Shown here one piece after another: positions 1-7,748 of a stretch of 64,000 nt of DNA. Made by a program: the position numbers and the translations under genes. Origin of the DNA: Pseudomonas putida (lineage in GTDB: Bacteria; Pseudomonadota; Gammaproteobacteria; Pseudomonadales; Pseudomonadaceae). Positions within the stretch are counted from its first letter, which is position 1, and every line of letters begins with the position of its first letter. The stretch is taken from the NCBI RefSeq assembly GCF_004357765.1, contig NZ_SMTE01000011.1:1-64000 (forward strand), read 5' to 3'. A model generated the notes under the pieces. The model did not search any database. It worked only from the letters and a program-made list of their open reading frames with translations, and was not told the origin of the DNA.

Positions 1-52
1 CGCCGATGGTAGTGTGGGGTTTCCCCATGTGAGAGTAGGTCATCGTCAAGAT
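1..52 (+). rRNA. rrf: 5S ribosomal RNA, 3' end only
   Basis: The first ~52 bases match the 3' half of a pseudomonad 5S rRNA: the conserved GATGGTAGTGTGGGG stretch, the CCCCATGTGAGAGTAGG arm and the GTCATCGTCAAG end. The rest of the rRNA operon lies before the window. A strong terminator follows within 10 bases, so this is the last gene of an rrn operon. Confidence 0.93.
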
Positions 53-61
53 TCATTTCGC

Positions 62-98
62 AAAACCCCTATCTGCGCGAGCAGGTAGGGGTTTTGTC
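62..98 (+). terminator. rrn operon intrinsic terminator
   Basis: A 15-bp stem (62-76 with 81-95, one G-T wobble) closes on a GCGA tetraloop and ends in a T-rich tract. It directly follows the 5S rRNA end. Confidence 0.9.
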
Positions 99-204
99 TT
101 TGTGCGCTTATCGCCCTGGAATGCACGCATCGCCAGCACCCTTTCCGCGACATGAGGCAGCGGCTACAGGTATCATGCCTGCCTTATTCCAAGTCGAGAC
201 TGGC

Positions 205-1164
205 ATGCTGAAGTTGTTGAATCTTCTGAAGGATGGCCGCTTCCATTCCGGGGAAGCCCTGGGCGCCGCCCTGGGTGTGAGCCGCAGCGCCGTTTGGAAA
301 CAGCTGCAGCACCTGGAGAGCGAGCTCAACCTGACCATTCACAAGGTGCGTGGGCGCGGTTATCAACTGGCGGCACCGCTGGTTTTGCTGGATGAGCAGG
401 CAATTGCCGGCTTTGCAGAGGGCGAGTGCTGGCCGGTCTTCATTCATGAAACCATCGACTCGACCAATGCAGAGGGTTTGCGCCTCGCCGCCGTTGGCCA
501 GTCGGCGCCCTTCGTTGTGCTTGCCGAGCGTCAGAGTGCTGGTCGCGGTCGGCGTGGTCGCCACTGGGTGAGCCCATTCGCGGAGAATCTCTACTACAGC
601 CTGGTGCTTCGCATCGATGGTGGTATGCGCCAGCTCGAAGGTTTGAGCCTTGTGGTGGGGCTGGCGGTCATGCGCACGCTTCAGGCCTTCGGGCTGGAGA
701 AGGTGGGGCTGAAGTGGCCTAATGACGTTTTGGTGGATGGGAAGAAGATCACCGGCATACTGCTGGAGTTGGTCGGAGATCCCGCCGATGTCTGCCACGT
801 CGTCCTGGGGATCGGGATCAACGTGAATATGCAGGTCAACGACCTGGTTGATCAACAATGGACCTCGATGCGTCGCGAACTGGGCCAATCGGTCGACCGT
901 AATCGACTGGTCGCTGTGCTCGGTGAGCAATTGCAGCGGGAAATGGCGCGCCACCGGCGCTATGGTTTTGCGGCTTTCCAGGAAGAGTGGGAGGCGTCGC
1001 ACCTCTGGCAGGGGCGCAAGGTTTCGCTGATCGCAGGCACTACCACGATTGACGGTATCGCCCTCGGTGTGGATGGTCAGGGCGCGATACGCCTTGATGT
1101 CGACGGTGTGGAAAAGAGCTTCAGTGGTGGTGAGCTCAGTTTGAGGTTGCGTGATGATTCTTGA
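205..1164 (+). CDS. birA: BirA, biotin-protein ligase and biotin operon repressor
   Basis: The bifunctional enzyme makes biotinyl-AMP, biotinylates the acetyl-CoA carboxylase carrier protein, and represses biotin genes. An N-terminal winged helix (about residues 1-60, with [12 protein letters not shown] as recognition helix) precedes the ligase domain. The ligase domain carries the GRGRRGRHW nucleotide/biotin loop and [12 protein letters not shown]. The start at 205 ([11 protein letters not shown]) gives 319 aa, the usual Pseudomonas length. The frame stays open upstream to 94, but that stretch has no family similarity and runs into the rrn terminator. The 3' end overlaps coaX by 11 bases, so the two are probably co-transcribed and translationally coupled. 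Confidence 0.96.
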   Translation: MLKLLNLLKDGRFHSGEALGAALGVSRSAVWKQLQHLESELNLTIHKVRGRGYQLAAPLVLLDEQAIAGFAEGECWPVFIHETIDSTNAEGLRLAAVGQSAPFVVLAERQSAGRGRRGRHWVSPFAENLYYSLVLRIDGGMRQLEGLSLVVGLAVMRTLQAFGLEKVGLKWPNDVLVDGKKITGILLELVGDPADVCHVVLGIGINVNMQVNDLVDQQWTSMRRELGQSVDRNRLVAVLGEQLQREMARHRRYGFAAFQEEWEASHLWQGRKVSLIAGTTTIDGIALGVDGQGAIRLDVDGVEKSFSGGELSLRLRDDS

Positions 1165-1903
1165 GCTCGATTGCGGTAACAGCTTCATCAAATGGCGGGT
1201 CATTCATACGGCGGAAGCCACGATGGTGGGAGGAGGCATTGTCGACTCCGATCAGGCGCTGCTAGGTGAGGTGATCGGTCTTGCCACTGCCCGGTTGACG
1301 GCTTGCCGCATCGTGAGTGTGCGCAGCGAGGAAGAGACCGCTGTTCTGTGCACCTTGATTGCCCAGGCATTCGGAGTTCAGGCGCGGGTCGCCCAGCCTG
1401 CGATACAGATGGCGGGTGTTCGTAATGGCTACGAAGACTATCAGCGCCTGGGCATGGACCGCTGGCTTGCAGTGCTGGGTGCCTACCATCTGGCAAAGGG
1501 AGCGTGCCTGGTCATTGATCTCGGGACGGCGGCCAAGGCGGACTTCGTCAGTTCTGACGGTGAGCATCTGGGTGGATACATCTGTCCTGGGATGCCGCTG
1601 ATGCGCAGCCAGTTGCGCACTCATACTCGGCGTATTCGCTATGACGATGCGTCCGCCGAGCGCGCCCTGACCAGCCTGCAGCCTGGGCGTTCCACCGTCG
1701 AAGCGGTCGAGCGTGGTTGTGTGCTGATGCTTCAAGGGTTCGCGCGCACGCAGCTCGAGCAGGCGCGCGCGCAGTGGGGTGATGACTTCACTGTGTTCTT
1801 GACCGGTGGCGATGCGCCGCTGGTACGCGACGCCGTGCCCATGGCGCGTGTCGTACCCGATCTGGTATTCGTTGGTCTGGCAATGGCCTGTCCGTTGGAT
1901 TGA
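1154..1903 (+). CDS. coaX: Type III pantothenate kinase
   Basis: Catalyses the first step of CoA synthesis, phosphorylation of pantothenate, in the cytoplasm. It is an ASKHA-fold type III enzyme: the N-terminal phosphate motif is [10 protein letters not shown], the central GMDRW motif follows, and [10 protein letters not shown] plus GGYICPG form the substrate site. Type III kinases resist CoA feedback. The ATG at 1154 ([10 protein letters not shown], 249 aa) is preferred to the GTG one codon earlier. It overlaps the end of birA, a pairing of biotin and CoA genes that is common in pseudomonads. Confidence 0.95.
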   Translation: MILELDCGNSFIKWRVIHTAEATMVGGGIVDSDQALLGEVIGLATARLTACRIVSVRSEEETAVLCTLIAQAFGVQARVAQPAIQMAGVRNGYEDYQRLGMDRWLAVLGAYHLAKGACLVIDLGTAAKADFVSSDGEHLGGYICPGMPLMRSQLRTHTRRIRYDDASAERALTSLQPGRSTVEAVERGCVLMLQGFARTQLEQARAQWGDDFTVFLTGGDAPLVRDAVPMARVVPDLVFVGLAMACPLD

Positions 1904-1910
1904 GGTGACT

Positions 1911-2336
1911 ATGCGTTGGTTGTTTCTGCTGTTGCTGGTGCTCAACGTCTTCTATTACGTCTGGCACCAACAGGAAGCCCCGCTGAAGGTCAAGGAAGTC
2001 GCACCTTTGTCGTTGTACAAGGGTAATCAGCAGGAAATTCGGCTGCTGCGCGAAACGGGGGCGTCGGCGCCGGCTCGGCGCCGGGATGAATGTCTGGTGA
2101 TCGGTGGCGTGGGTAGCCAGGAGCAGTTGGATGCACTGCGTCAGCGCCTGCTCAGCCTCGATATCGAAGCCGAACCGGTCGCGGGGCAGTTACCTGGTGC
2201 TGATGGTCGCTGGCTGAAGATTGCCCCGCAAAGCGAGCGTTTGCTGGAGCCCTCGGTCATCGCAGGTCTTTCCAAGGATTTCAAAGACTTAAAACACAAA
2301 ATTATTTTGTGCGAGGGTATTGCAACTGGCGAATAG
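1911..2336 (+). CDS. Small membrane-anchored protein, possible SPOR-like domain
   Basis: 141 aa, starting at ATG 1911 seven bases after coaX. Residues 1-16 (MRWLFLLLLVLNVFYY) form a single hydrophobic anchor. The region after about residue 60 has a CLVIGGVGSQEQLDALRQRL segment followed by a short-repeat alpha/beta pattern that resembles peptidoglycan-binding SPOR domains. Two cysteines flank this domain. No catalytic motif is visible, and the position after coaX is the normal place for this hypothetical in Pseudomonas. The SPOR assignment is tentative; the gene itself is well supported by context and codon use. Confidence 0.8.
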   Translation: MRWLFLLLLVLNVFYYVWHQQEAPLKVKEVAPLSLYKGNQQEIRLLRETGASAPARRRDECLVIGGVGSQEQLDALRQRLLSLDIEAEPVAGQLPGADGRWLKIAPQSERLLEPSVIAGLSKDFKDLKHKIILCEGIATGE

Positions 2337-2446
2337 CTTGATAGAATGGCGCCCGCTTCACAGGGAACAGCACTTAGGTGATGGGTCTGGAAGCGGTGCA
2401 AGCGCAGCTAAGCTTCAGATTTGATTGAAAAAATTTGAAAAAGCGC

Positions 2447-2475
2447 TTGACACTAGGACGGCAGACAAATAGAAT
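2447..2475 (+). promoter_or_regulatory. Promoter of the tRNA-Tyr-Gly-Thr (tuf) unit
   Basis: TTGACA at 2447-2452 and TAGAAT at 2470-2475 are separated by exactly 17 bases and lie 13 bases before tRNA-Tyr. The architecture is the same as at the rpsJ promoter. A weaker TTGCAA-16-TAGAAT candidate lies upstream at 2320-2347, inside the end of the preceding gene. Confidence 0.82.
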
Positions 2476-2488
2476 GCCGGCCACATCT

Positions 2489-2572
2489 GGAGGGATTCCC
2501 GAGCGGTCAAAGGGGACGGACTGTAAATCCGTTGCGAGAGCTTCGAAGGTTCGAATCCTTCTCCCTCCACCA
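2489..2572 (+). tRNA. tRNA-Tyr (GTA)
   Basis: A class II tRNA with GGAGGGA/TCCCTCC acceptor arms, a long variable arm, anticodon GTA in the ACTGTAAAT loop, and an encoded CCA end. It is the first of three clustered tRNAs. Confidence 0.97.
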
Positions 2573-2596
2573 GTTTTAGCGAGAGCCGCAAGCTCC

Positions 2597-2670
<74 letters not shown>

Positions 2671-2698
2671 AGTTTGCTGGATTTTGCACAAGTGTTTC

Positions 2699-2774
2699 GC
2701 TCTTGTAGCTCAGTTGGTAGAGCACACCCTTGGTAAGGGTGAGGTCAGCGGTTCAAGTCCGCTCAAGAGCTCCA
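2699..2774 (+). tRNA. tRNA-Thr (GGT)
   Basis: 76 nt: acceptor stem GCTCTTG/CAAGAGC, D arm AGCTCAGTTGGTAGAGC, anticodon GGT in the CTTGGTAAG loop, and encoded CCA. It immediately precedes a hairpin and the first tuf gene, like the thrT-tufB arrangement of E. coli. Confidence 0.97.
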
Positions 2775-2781
2775 TATAAAC

Positions 2782-2813
2782 AAGGCAGATATGAAAATAT
2801 CTGCCTTTGTTTT
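2782..2813 (+). terminator. Terminator or attenuator between tRNA-Thr and tuf
   Basis: A perfect 10-bp stem (2782-2791 with 2798-2807) with loop TGAAAA is followed by a TGTTTTAT tract. It lies 40 bases before the tuf start. It can end tRNA transcription or meter read-through into tuf; no other clear tuf promoter is seen between hairpin and gene. Confidence 0.75.
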
Positions 2814-2852
2814 ATCAGCGCAAGACTATTTCTTCTGCGGAGGATTGTATCG

Positions 2853-4046
2853 ATGGCTAAGGAAAAGTTTGATCGTTCCCTTCCCCACGTTAACGTCGGC
2901 ACTATCGGCCACGTTGACCACGGTAAGACCACTCTGACCGCAGCTCTGACTCGCGTCTGCTCCGAAGTTTTCGGTTCGGCAGTCGTTGAGTTCGACAAGA
3001 TCGACTCGGCTCCGGAAGAAAAAGCGCGCGGTATCACCATCAACACCGCTCACGTCGAGTACAACTCGAACATTCGTCACTACGCTCACGTTGACTGCCC
3101 AGGTCACGCTGACTACGTGAAGAACATGATCACCGGTGCTGCCCAGATGGACGGCGCGATCCTGGTTTGCTCGGCCGCCGATGGTCCGATGCCACAAACC
3201 CGTGAGCACATCCTGCTGTCCCGTCAGGTTGGCGTTCCTTACATCGTGGTCTTCCTGAACAAGGCTGACCTGGTAGACGACGCTGAGCTGCTGGAACTGG
3301 TCGAGATGGAAGTTCGCGACCTGCTGTCCACCTACGACTTCCCAGGCGACGACACTCCGATCATCATCGGTTCGGCTCGTATGGCTCTGGAAGGCAAAGA
3401 CGACAACGAAATGGGTACCAGCGCTGTCAAGAAGCTGGTTGAAACTCTGGATGCCTACATCCCTGAGCCAGTTCGTGCCGTTGACCAGCCGTTCCTGATG
3501 CCGATCGAAGACGTCTTCTCGATCTCGGGTCGTGGTACCGTTGTTACCGGTCGTATCGAGCGTGGTATCGTCCGCGTTCAGGATCCGCTGGAAATCGTTG
3601 GTCTGCGTGACACCACCACCACCACCTGCACCGGTGTTGAGATGTTCCGCAAGCTGCTGGACGAAGGTCGTGCTGGCGAGAACTGCGGCGTTCTGCTGCG
3701 TGGTACCAAGCGTGACGACGTTGAGCGTGGCCAGGTTCTGGTCAAGCCAGGTTCGGTCAAGCCGCACACCAAGTTCACCGCAGAAGTCTACGTTCTGTCG
3801 AAGGAAGAAGGCGGCCGTCACACTCCGTTCTTCAAAGGCTACCGTCCTCAGTTCTACTTCCGTACCACTGACGTGACCGGTAACTGCGAGCTGCCGGAAG
3901 GCGTTGAAATGGTAATGCCAGGTGACAACATTCAGATGACTGTCACCCTGATCAAGACCATCGCAATGGAAGACGGTCTGCGCTTCGCTATCCGTGAAGG
4001 CGGTCGTACCGTCGGCGCCGGCGTCGTAGCAAAAATTATTGAATAA
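2853..4046 (+). CDS. tuf: Elongation factor Tu, copy 1 (tRNA-linked)
   Basis: The GTPase that delivers aminoacyl-tRNA to the ribosomal A site. 397 aa: G1 GHVDHGKTT (residues 19-27), G3 [11 protein letters not shown]4 NKADLVDD, then beta-barrel domains 2 and 3. The ATG at 2853 has a good GCGGAGGA site. The open frame extends upstream through the tRNA-Thr gene, which is not coding. It is almost identical to the copy at 19449-20642. The only differences I see are the start codon, four synonymous changes within the last 20 bases, and two synonymous Lys codons within the first five, a pattern expected from gene conversion. Confidence 0.98.
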   Translation: MAKEKFDRSLPHVNVGTIGHVDHGKTTLTAALTRVCSEVFGSAVVEFDKIDSAPEEKARGITINTAHVEYNSNIRHYAHVDCPGHADYVKNMITGAAQMDGAILVCSAADGPMPQTREHILLSRQVGVPYIVVFLNKADLVDDAELLELVEMEVRDLLSTYDFPGDDTPIIIGSARMALEGKDDNEMGTSAVKKLVETLDAYIPEPVRAVDQPFLMPIEDVFSISGRGTVVTGRIERGIVRVQDPLEIVGLRDTTTTTCTGVEMFRKLLDEGRAGENCGVLLRGTKRDDVERGQVLVKPGSVKPHTKFTAEVYVLSKEEGGRHTPFFKGYRPQFYFRTTDVTGNCELPEGVEMVMPGDNIQMTVTLIKTIAMEDGLRFAIREGGRTVGAGVVAKIIE

Positions 4047-4050
4047 GTAG

Positions 4051-4078
4051 TTGATTTACTTGATTGGGCCGGTATAAT
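4051..4078 (+). promoter_or_regulatory. Promoter of tRNA-Trp-secE-nusG
   Basis: TTGATT at 4051-4056 and a consensus TATAAT at 4073-4078 are separated by 16 bases. The -10 box is 22 bases before tRNA-Trp. No terminator is visible between the first tuf and this promoter, so read-through from tuf is also possible. Confidence 0.7.
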
Positions 4079-4100
4079 GGCCGGCCTGATACAGCGTTAA

Positions 4101-4176
4101 AGGTCAGTAGCTCAATTGGCAGAGCGACGGTCTCCAAAACCGTAGGTTGGGGGTTCGATTCCCTCCTGACCTGCCA
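4101..4176 (+). tRNA. tRNA-Trp (CCA)
   Basis: 76 nt: acceptor stem AGGTCAG/CTGACCT, D arm AGCTCAATTGGCAGAGC, anticodon CCA in the TCTCCAAAA loop, and encoded CCA end. Placement between tuf and secE is typical of gammaproteobacteria. Confidence 0.97.
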
Positions 4177-4220
4177 TTCACCTCGGTGTGATTGGCTTTC
4201 TTCTCACAGGATCCTCCCCG

Positions 4221-4589
4221 ATGACTCCCAAGACTGAAGCCCAAGAAACGCGTTTTGATCTGTTCAAGTGGCTGGCTGTAGTGGCTTTGGTGGTTGTTGG
4301 TGTCGTGGGTAATCAATATTACTCCGCCTCTCCAATCCTGTATCGCGTCCTTGCACTTCTCGTCCTGGCTGCAGTCGCAGGCTTTGTTGCCTTGCAGACC
4401 GCCAAGGGTAAGTCGTTCTTTGCGCTGGCGAAGGAAGCTCGTACCGAGATCCGTAAAGTCGTGTGGCCGACCCGCCAGGAAACCACCCAGACCACGCTGA
4501 TTGTTGTGGCTGTCGTGCTGGTTATGGCACTGCTGTTGTGGGGGCTTGATTCCCTGCTCGGCTGGGCGGTCTCCTTGATCGTTGGCTAA
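4221..4589 (+). CDS. secE: SecE, preprotein translocase subunit
   Basis: Inner-membrane subunit that clamps SecY in the SecYEG translocon. 122 aa from ATG 4221 (MTPKTEAQETRF). The protein has three hydrophobic segments (about residues 17-35, 41-57 and 92-118), as in the long gammaproteobacterial form. The conserved amphipathic motif KEARTEIRKVVWPTRQET precedes the essential last helix. An in-frame upstream GTG would add 11 residues without family similarity. Ten bases separate it from nusG, the usual partner. Confidence 0.96.
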   Translation: MTPKTEAQETRFDLFKWLAVVALVVVGVVGNQYYSASPILYRVLALLVLAAVAGFVALQTAKGKSFFALAKEARTEIRKVVWPTRQETTQTTLIVVAVVLVMALLLWGLDSLLGWAVSLIVG

Positions 4590-4598
4590 AGGTGTCCC

Positions 4599-5132
4599 GT
4601 GGCTAAGCGTTGGTATGTTGTGCATGCTTACTCGGGTTACGAGAAGCATGTGATGCGCTCCCTGATCGAGCGCGTCAAGCTGGCTGGCATGGAAGACGGT
4701 TTCGGCGAGATCCTGGTTCCGACCGAGGAAGTCGTCGAAATGCGCAACGGCCAGAAGCGCAAAAGTGAGCGTAAATTCTTCCCTGGCTATGTATTGGTCC
4801 AGATGGAAATGAACGAAGGGACTTGGCACTTGGTCAAGGATACCCCTCGTGTGATGGGCTTCATTGGTGGTACCGCAGATAAGCCTGCGCCAATCACCGA
4901 TAAAGAGGCTGAGGCCATCCTCCGTCGCGTAGCTGACGGTAGTGACAAGCCTAAGCCGAAGACGCTGTTCGAGCCGGGTGAAGTGGTTCGAGTCATTGAT
5001 GGTCCGTTTGCTGACTTCAATGGTAGTGTCGAAGAGGTTAACTATGAAAAGAGTCGCCTCCAGGTGGCGGTGCTCATTTTCGGTCGCTCTACTCCGGTAG
5101 AGCTCGAGTTCAGCCAGGTCGAAAAGGTCTAG
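4599..5132 (+). CDS. nusG: NusG, transcription elongation/termination factor
   Basis: Binds RNA polymerase, suppresses pausing, and links it to Rho or to ribosomal protein S10. 177 aa with a GTG start at 4599 ([18 protein letters not shown]). The N-terminal NGN domain spans residues 1-~117; the C-terminal KOW domain begins near [19 protein letters not shown]. The gene follows secE and ends before a strong terminator. Confidence 0.97.
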   Translation: MAKRWYVVHAYSGYEKHVMRSLIERVKLAGMEDGFGEILVPTEEVVEMRNGQKRKSERKFFPGYVLVQMEMNEGTWHLVKDTPRVMGFIGGTADKPAPITDKEAEAILRRVADGSDKPKPKTLFEPGEVVRVIDGPFADFNGSVEEVNYEKSRLQVAVLIFGRSTPVELEFSQVEKV

Positions 5133-5150
5133 GCGGACGAAGCATCCCAT

Positions 5151-5181
5151 ACCCCGCAGCCCTGTGTGCTGCGGGGTTTTG
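5151..5181 (+). terminator. Terminator after nusG
   Basis: A 10-bp GC-rich stem (5151-5160 with 5168-5177) with a 7-base loop is followed by TTTTG. It separates secE-nusG from the rplK unit. I could not identify a convincing sigma-70 promoter in the remaining ~70 bases before rplK. Confidence 0.85.
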
Positions 5182-5251
5182 TCGTCACTGGGATAAAACG
5201 CAAGTCATCCGGGGAGCCATCTGGCGTTCGTACCCGATTTTGGAGTAGCTC

Positions 5252-5683
5252 ATGGCTAAGAAGATTCAGGCTTACATCAAGCTGCAAGTAAAGGCCGGCC
5301 AGGCCAACCCAAGCCCACCCGTTGGTCCAGCACTGGGTCAACACGGTGTGAACATCATGGAATTCTGCAAGGCCTTCAACGCCCGTACTCAGGGTCAAGA
5401 GCCAGGTCTGCCGACTCCAGTCATCATCACTGTCTACAGCGACCGTAGCTTCACCTTCGAGACCAAGAGCACTCCTGCCTCGGTTCTGCTGAAGAAAGCT
5501 GCTGGCCTGGCCAGTGGTTCGGCTCGTCCGAACACCGTTAAAGTCGGTACCGTTACCCGTGCTCAGCTGGAAGATATCGCCAAGGCTAAACAGGCTGATC
5601 TGACCGCCGCTGACCTGGATGCAGCTGTACGCACCATCGCTGGCTCTGCCCGCAGCATGGGCCTGAACGTGGAGGGTGTGTAA
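5252..5683 (+). CDS. rplK: 50S ribosomal protein L11
   Basis: Part of the GTPase-associated centre on 23S rRNA, and needed for RelA activation by uncharged tRNA. 143 aa. The N-terminal domain carries the conserved proline segment [14 protein letters not shown]; the C-terminal rRNA-binding domain ends in [12 protein letters not shown]. The stop codon shares its last base with the start of rplA (TAATG), which indicates coupled translation. Confidence 0.98.
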   Translation: MAKKIQAYIKLQVKAGQANPSPPVGPALGQHGVNIMEFCKAFNARTQGQEPGLPTPVIITVYSDRSFTFETKSTPASVLLKKAAGLASGSARPNTVKVGTVTRAQLEDIAKAKQADLTAADLDAAVRTIAGSARSMGLNVEGV

Positions 5684-6378
5684 TGGCTAAGCTGACTAAG
5701 CGCCAAAAGGCTATCGCCGAGAAAATCGAAGCAGGCAAGGCCTACAACTTCGAAGAAGCCGCAACCCTGCTGGCTTCGCTCCCGGCTGCCAAGTTCGTAG
5801 AGTCCTACGACATCGCCGTTAACCTCGGTGTTGACCCGCGTAAATCCGACCAGGTCGTACGTAGCGCTACTGTGCTGCCACACGGCACTGGCAAGACCGT
5901 TCGCGTTGCTGTCTTCACTCAGGGTCCAGCTGCTGAGGCCGCTCTGGCTGCCGGCGCTGACCGTGTAGGTATGGACGATCTGGCTGCCGAAATGAAAGGC
6001 GGCGACCTGAACTATGACGTCGTCATCGCATCGCCTGATGCCATGCGCGTCGTCGGTCAGCTGGGTCAGGTTCTGGGTCCTCGTGGCCTGATGCCTAACC
6101 CGAAAGTAGGTACCGTGACCCCAGACGTAGCCGGCGCCGTCAAGAACGCCAAGGCTGGTCAGGTTCGCTACCGTACCGACAAGAACGGTATCATCCACAC
6201 CTCCGTTGGCAAGGTCGGCTTCGAAGCTGGCAAGCTGAAGGAAAACGTTGAAGCCCTGATCGCTGACCTGAAGCGTATCAAGCCGGCTTCCTCGAAAGGT
6301 ATCTACGTCAAGCGTGTTACCCTGAGCACCACCATGGGCCCAGGTCTGGTCATCGATCAGAGCTCGCTGAACGTGTAA
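5683..6378 (+). CDS. rplA: 50S ribosomal protein L1
   Basis: Forms the mobile L1 stalk at the E site and, in E. coli, represses translation of its own mRNA. 231 aa, with the signature [16 protein letters not shown] and the [10 protein letters not shown] end region typical of bacterial L1. It overlaps rplK by one base. Confidence 0.98.
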   Translation: MAKLTKRQKAIAEKIEAGKAYNFEEAATLLASLPAAKFVESYDIAVNLGVDPRKSDQVVRSATVLPHGTGKTVRVAVFTQGPAAEAALAAGADRVGMDDLAAEMKGGDLNYDVVIASPDAMRVVGQLGQVLGPRGLMPNPKVGTVTPDVAGAVKNAKAGQVRYRTDKNGIIHTSVGKVGFEAGKLKENVEALIADLKRIKPASSKGIYVKRVTLSTTMGPGLVIDQSSLNV

Positions 6379-6575
6379 GAACATGGCGGTGCGACCTGTC
6401 GCGCCGCCAGCAAAAATTGGGGTCCCTGCCTGGCGGGGGCTATCCAAGACCGTAGGCGGCGCGAGCCTTAAAAATCCAGCCCACGCAGATGGTGCTCCCG
6501 ATTCGTTACCGAATCAGACACCAAAACGACATCCGGCTTCGGCCAGATGAAACGGTAGAAACCAGGAGTAAACCC
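6379..6575 (+). promoter_or_regulatory. rplJ leader region (L10-type autoregulatory leader)
   Basis: This 197-base gap separates rplA from rplJ. A perfect 11-bp inverted repeat lies at 6385-6408 without a U tract, and a GGC-TTCG-GCC tetraloop hairpin lies near 6534-6543, ~35 bases before the GTG. Long structured leaders here bind L10-L12 in many bacteria and control rplJL translation. Assignment rests on position and hairpins; a covariance search was not possible. Confidence 0.55.
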
Positions 6576-7076
6576 GTGGCAATTAAACTCGAAGACAAGA
6601 AGGCCATCGTCGCTGAAGTCAACGAGGCTGCCAAAGTCGCTCTGTCCGCTGTCGTGGCCGATGCCCGTGGTGTGACTGTAGGCGCAATGACCGGACTCCG
6701 TAAAGAGGCCCGCGAAGCTGGCGTTTACGTACGCGTCGTACGTAACACCCTGCTCAAGCGCGCAGTTGAGGGTACTGAGTACTCGATCCTCAACGACGCG
6801 TTCAAAGGCCCGACCCTGATCGCATTCTCCAACGAACACCCGGGCGCTGCTGCCCGTCTGTTCAAAGAGTTCGCCAAGGGTCAGGACAAGTTCGAGATCA
6901 AGGCAGCTGCGTTCGACGGCAAGTTCCTTGCCGCTAACCAGATCGACGTGCTGGCAACCCTGCCAACTCGCGACGAGGCTATCGCACAGCTGATGAGCGT
7001 AATCCAAGGTGCAACCAGCAAGCTGGCCCGCACTCTGGCTGCTCTGCGCGACCAGAAAGAAGCCGCTGCTGCCTAA
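6576..7076 (+). CDS. rplJ: 50S ribosomal protein L10
   Basis: The stalk base protein that binds 23S rRNA and the L7/L12 dimers. 166 aa from GTG 6576 ([19 protein letters not shown]), with a clear AGGAG 10 bases upstream. The frame stays open to 6489, but the extra residues overlap the structured leader and match no family. The conserved [14 protein letters not shown] and [12 protein letters not shown] segments are present. Confidence 0.97.
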   Translation: MAIKLEDKKAIVAEVNEAAKVALSAVVADARGVTVGAMTGLRKEAREAGVYVRVVRNTLLKRAVEGTEYSILNDAFKGPTLIAFSNEHPGAAARLFKEFAKGQDKFEIKAAAFDGKFLAANQIDVLATLPTRDEAIAQLMSVIQGATSKLARTLAALRDQKEAAAA

Positions 7077-7156
7077 GGCCGCGTAGTCTCTTTCGAAATC
7101 AAACGTTTAATTTGATGGCCGCGTAGGCTGTCACCCCAATACAGGAATTCATAGTC

Positions 7157-7528
7157 ATGTCTCTGACTAACGAGCAAATCATCGAAGCGATCGGCCAGAA
7201 AACCGTTCTGGAAATTGTTGAACTGATCAAAGCGATGGAAGAAACCTTCGGCGTTACCGCTGCTGCCGCTGTTGCTGCTGGCCCAGCTGCTGGCGCTGCT
7301 GCCGCTGCTGAAGAGCAGACCGAGTTCAACGTCGTTCTGACCGAAGCTGGCGACAAGAAAGTCAACGTGATCAAGGCCGTTCGTGAACTGACCGGTCTGG
7401 GCCTGAAAGAAGCCAAAGAGAAAGTCGACGGCGCTCCTCAGGTTATCGCTGAAGGCGTTTCGAAAGAAGCCGCTGAAGACGCGAAGAAGAAGCTGGAAGA
7501 AGCTGGCGCTAAAGTCGAGCTGAAGTAA
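7157..7528 (+). CDS. rplL: 50S ribosomal protein L7/L12
   Basis: The multicopy stalk protein that recruits translational GTPases. 123 aa: an N-terminal dimerisation domain, a flexible Ala/Gly-rich hinge (about residues 36-53), and the C-terminal factor-binding domain with [15 protein letters not shown]. The 80-base rplJ-rplL gap fits one L10:L12 operon with strong separate initiation at rplL. Confidence 0.98.
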   Translation: MSLTNEQIIEAIGQKTVLEIVELIKAMEETFGVTAAAAVAAGPAAGAAAAAEEQTEFNVVLTEAGDKKVNVIKAVRELTGLGLKEAKEKVDGAPQVIAEGVSKEAAEDAKKKLEEAGAKVELK

Positions 7529-7573
7529 TCTCGACTTTGCGACTCCAGTCCGAGCGTTGAGCGAAGGGCTGAT

Positions 7574-7602
7574 GGCTGGTGGCTTATGCCACCGGCCTTT
7601 TT
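7574..7602 (+). terminator. Attenuating terminator between rplL and rpoB
   Basis: A 10-bp stem (7574-7583 with 7588-7597, one wobble), a TTAT loop and a run of five T. This is the position of the known partial terminator in E. coli that lowers rpoBC expression relative to rplJL. The remaining leader to 7748 carries no gene. Confidence 0.82.
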
Positions 7603-7748
7603 CCGTTATTGGTGGCCGGTCAAGCCGGCCCCGATAACAAGCTGCAAGACACCCATGTGGGTGGCGCAAACCAAGGGGTTTGCACGATTTTCTGGCTGCT
7701 CCCGCCGGGAGAAGCCAAACAAGCAGGTGACCAAGCTGGGGAACGCTG

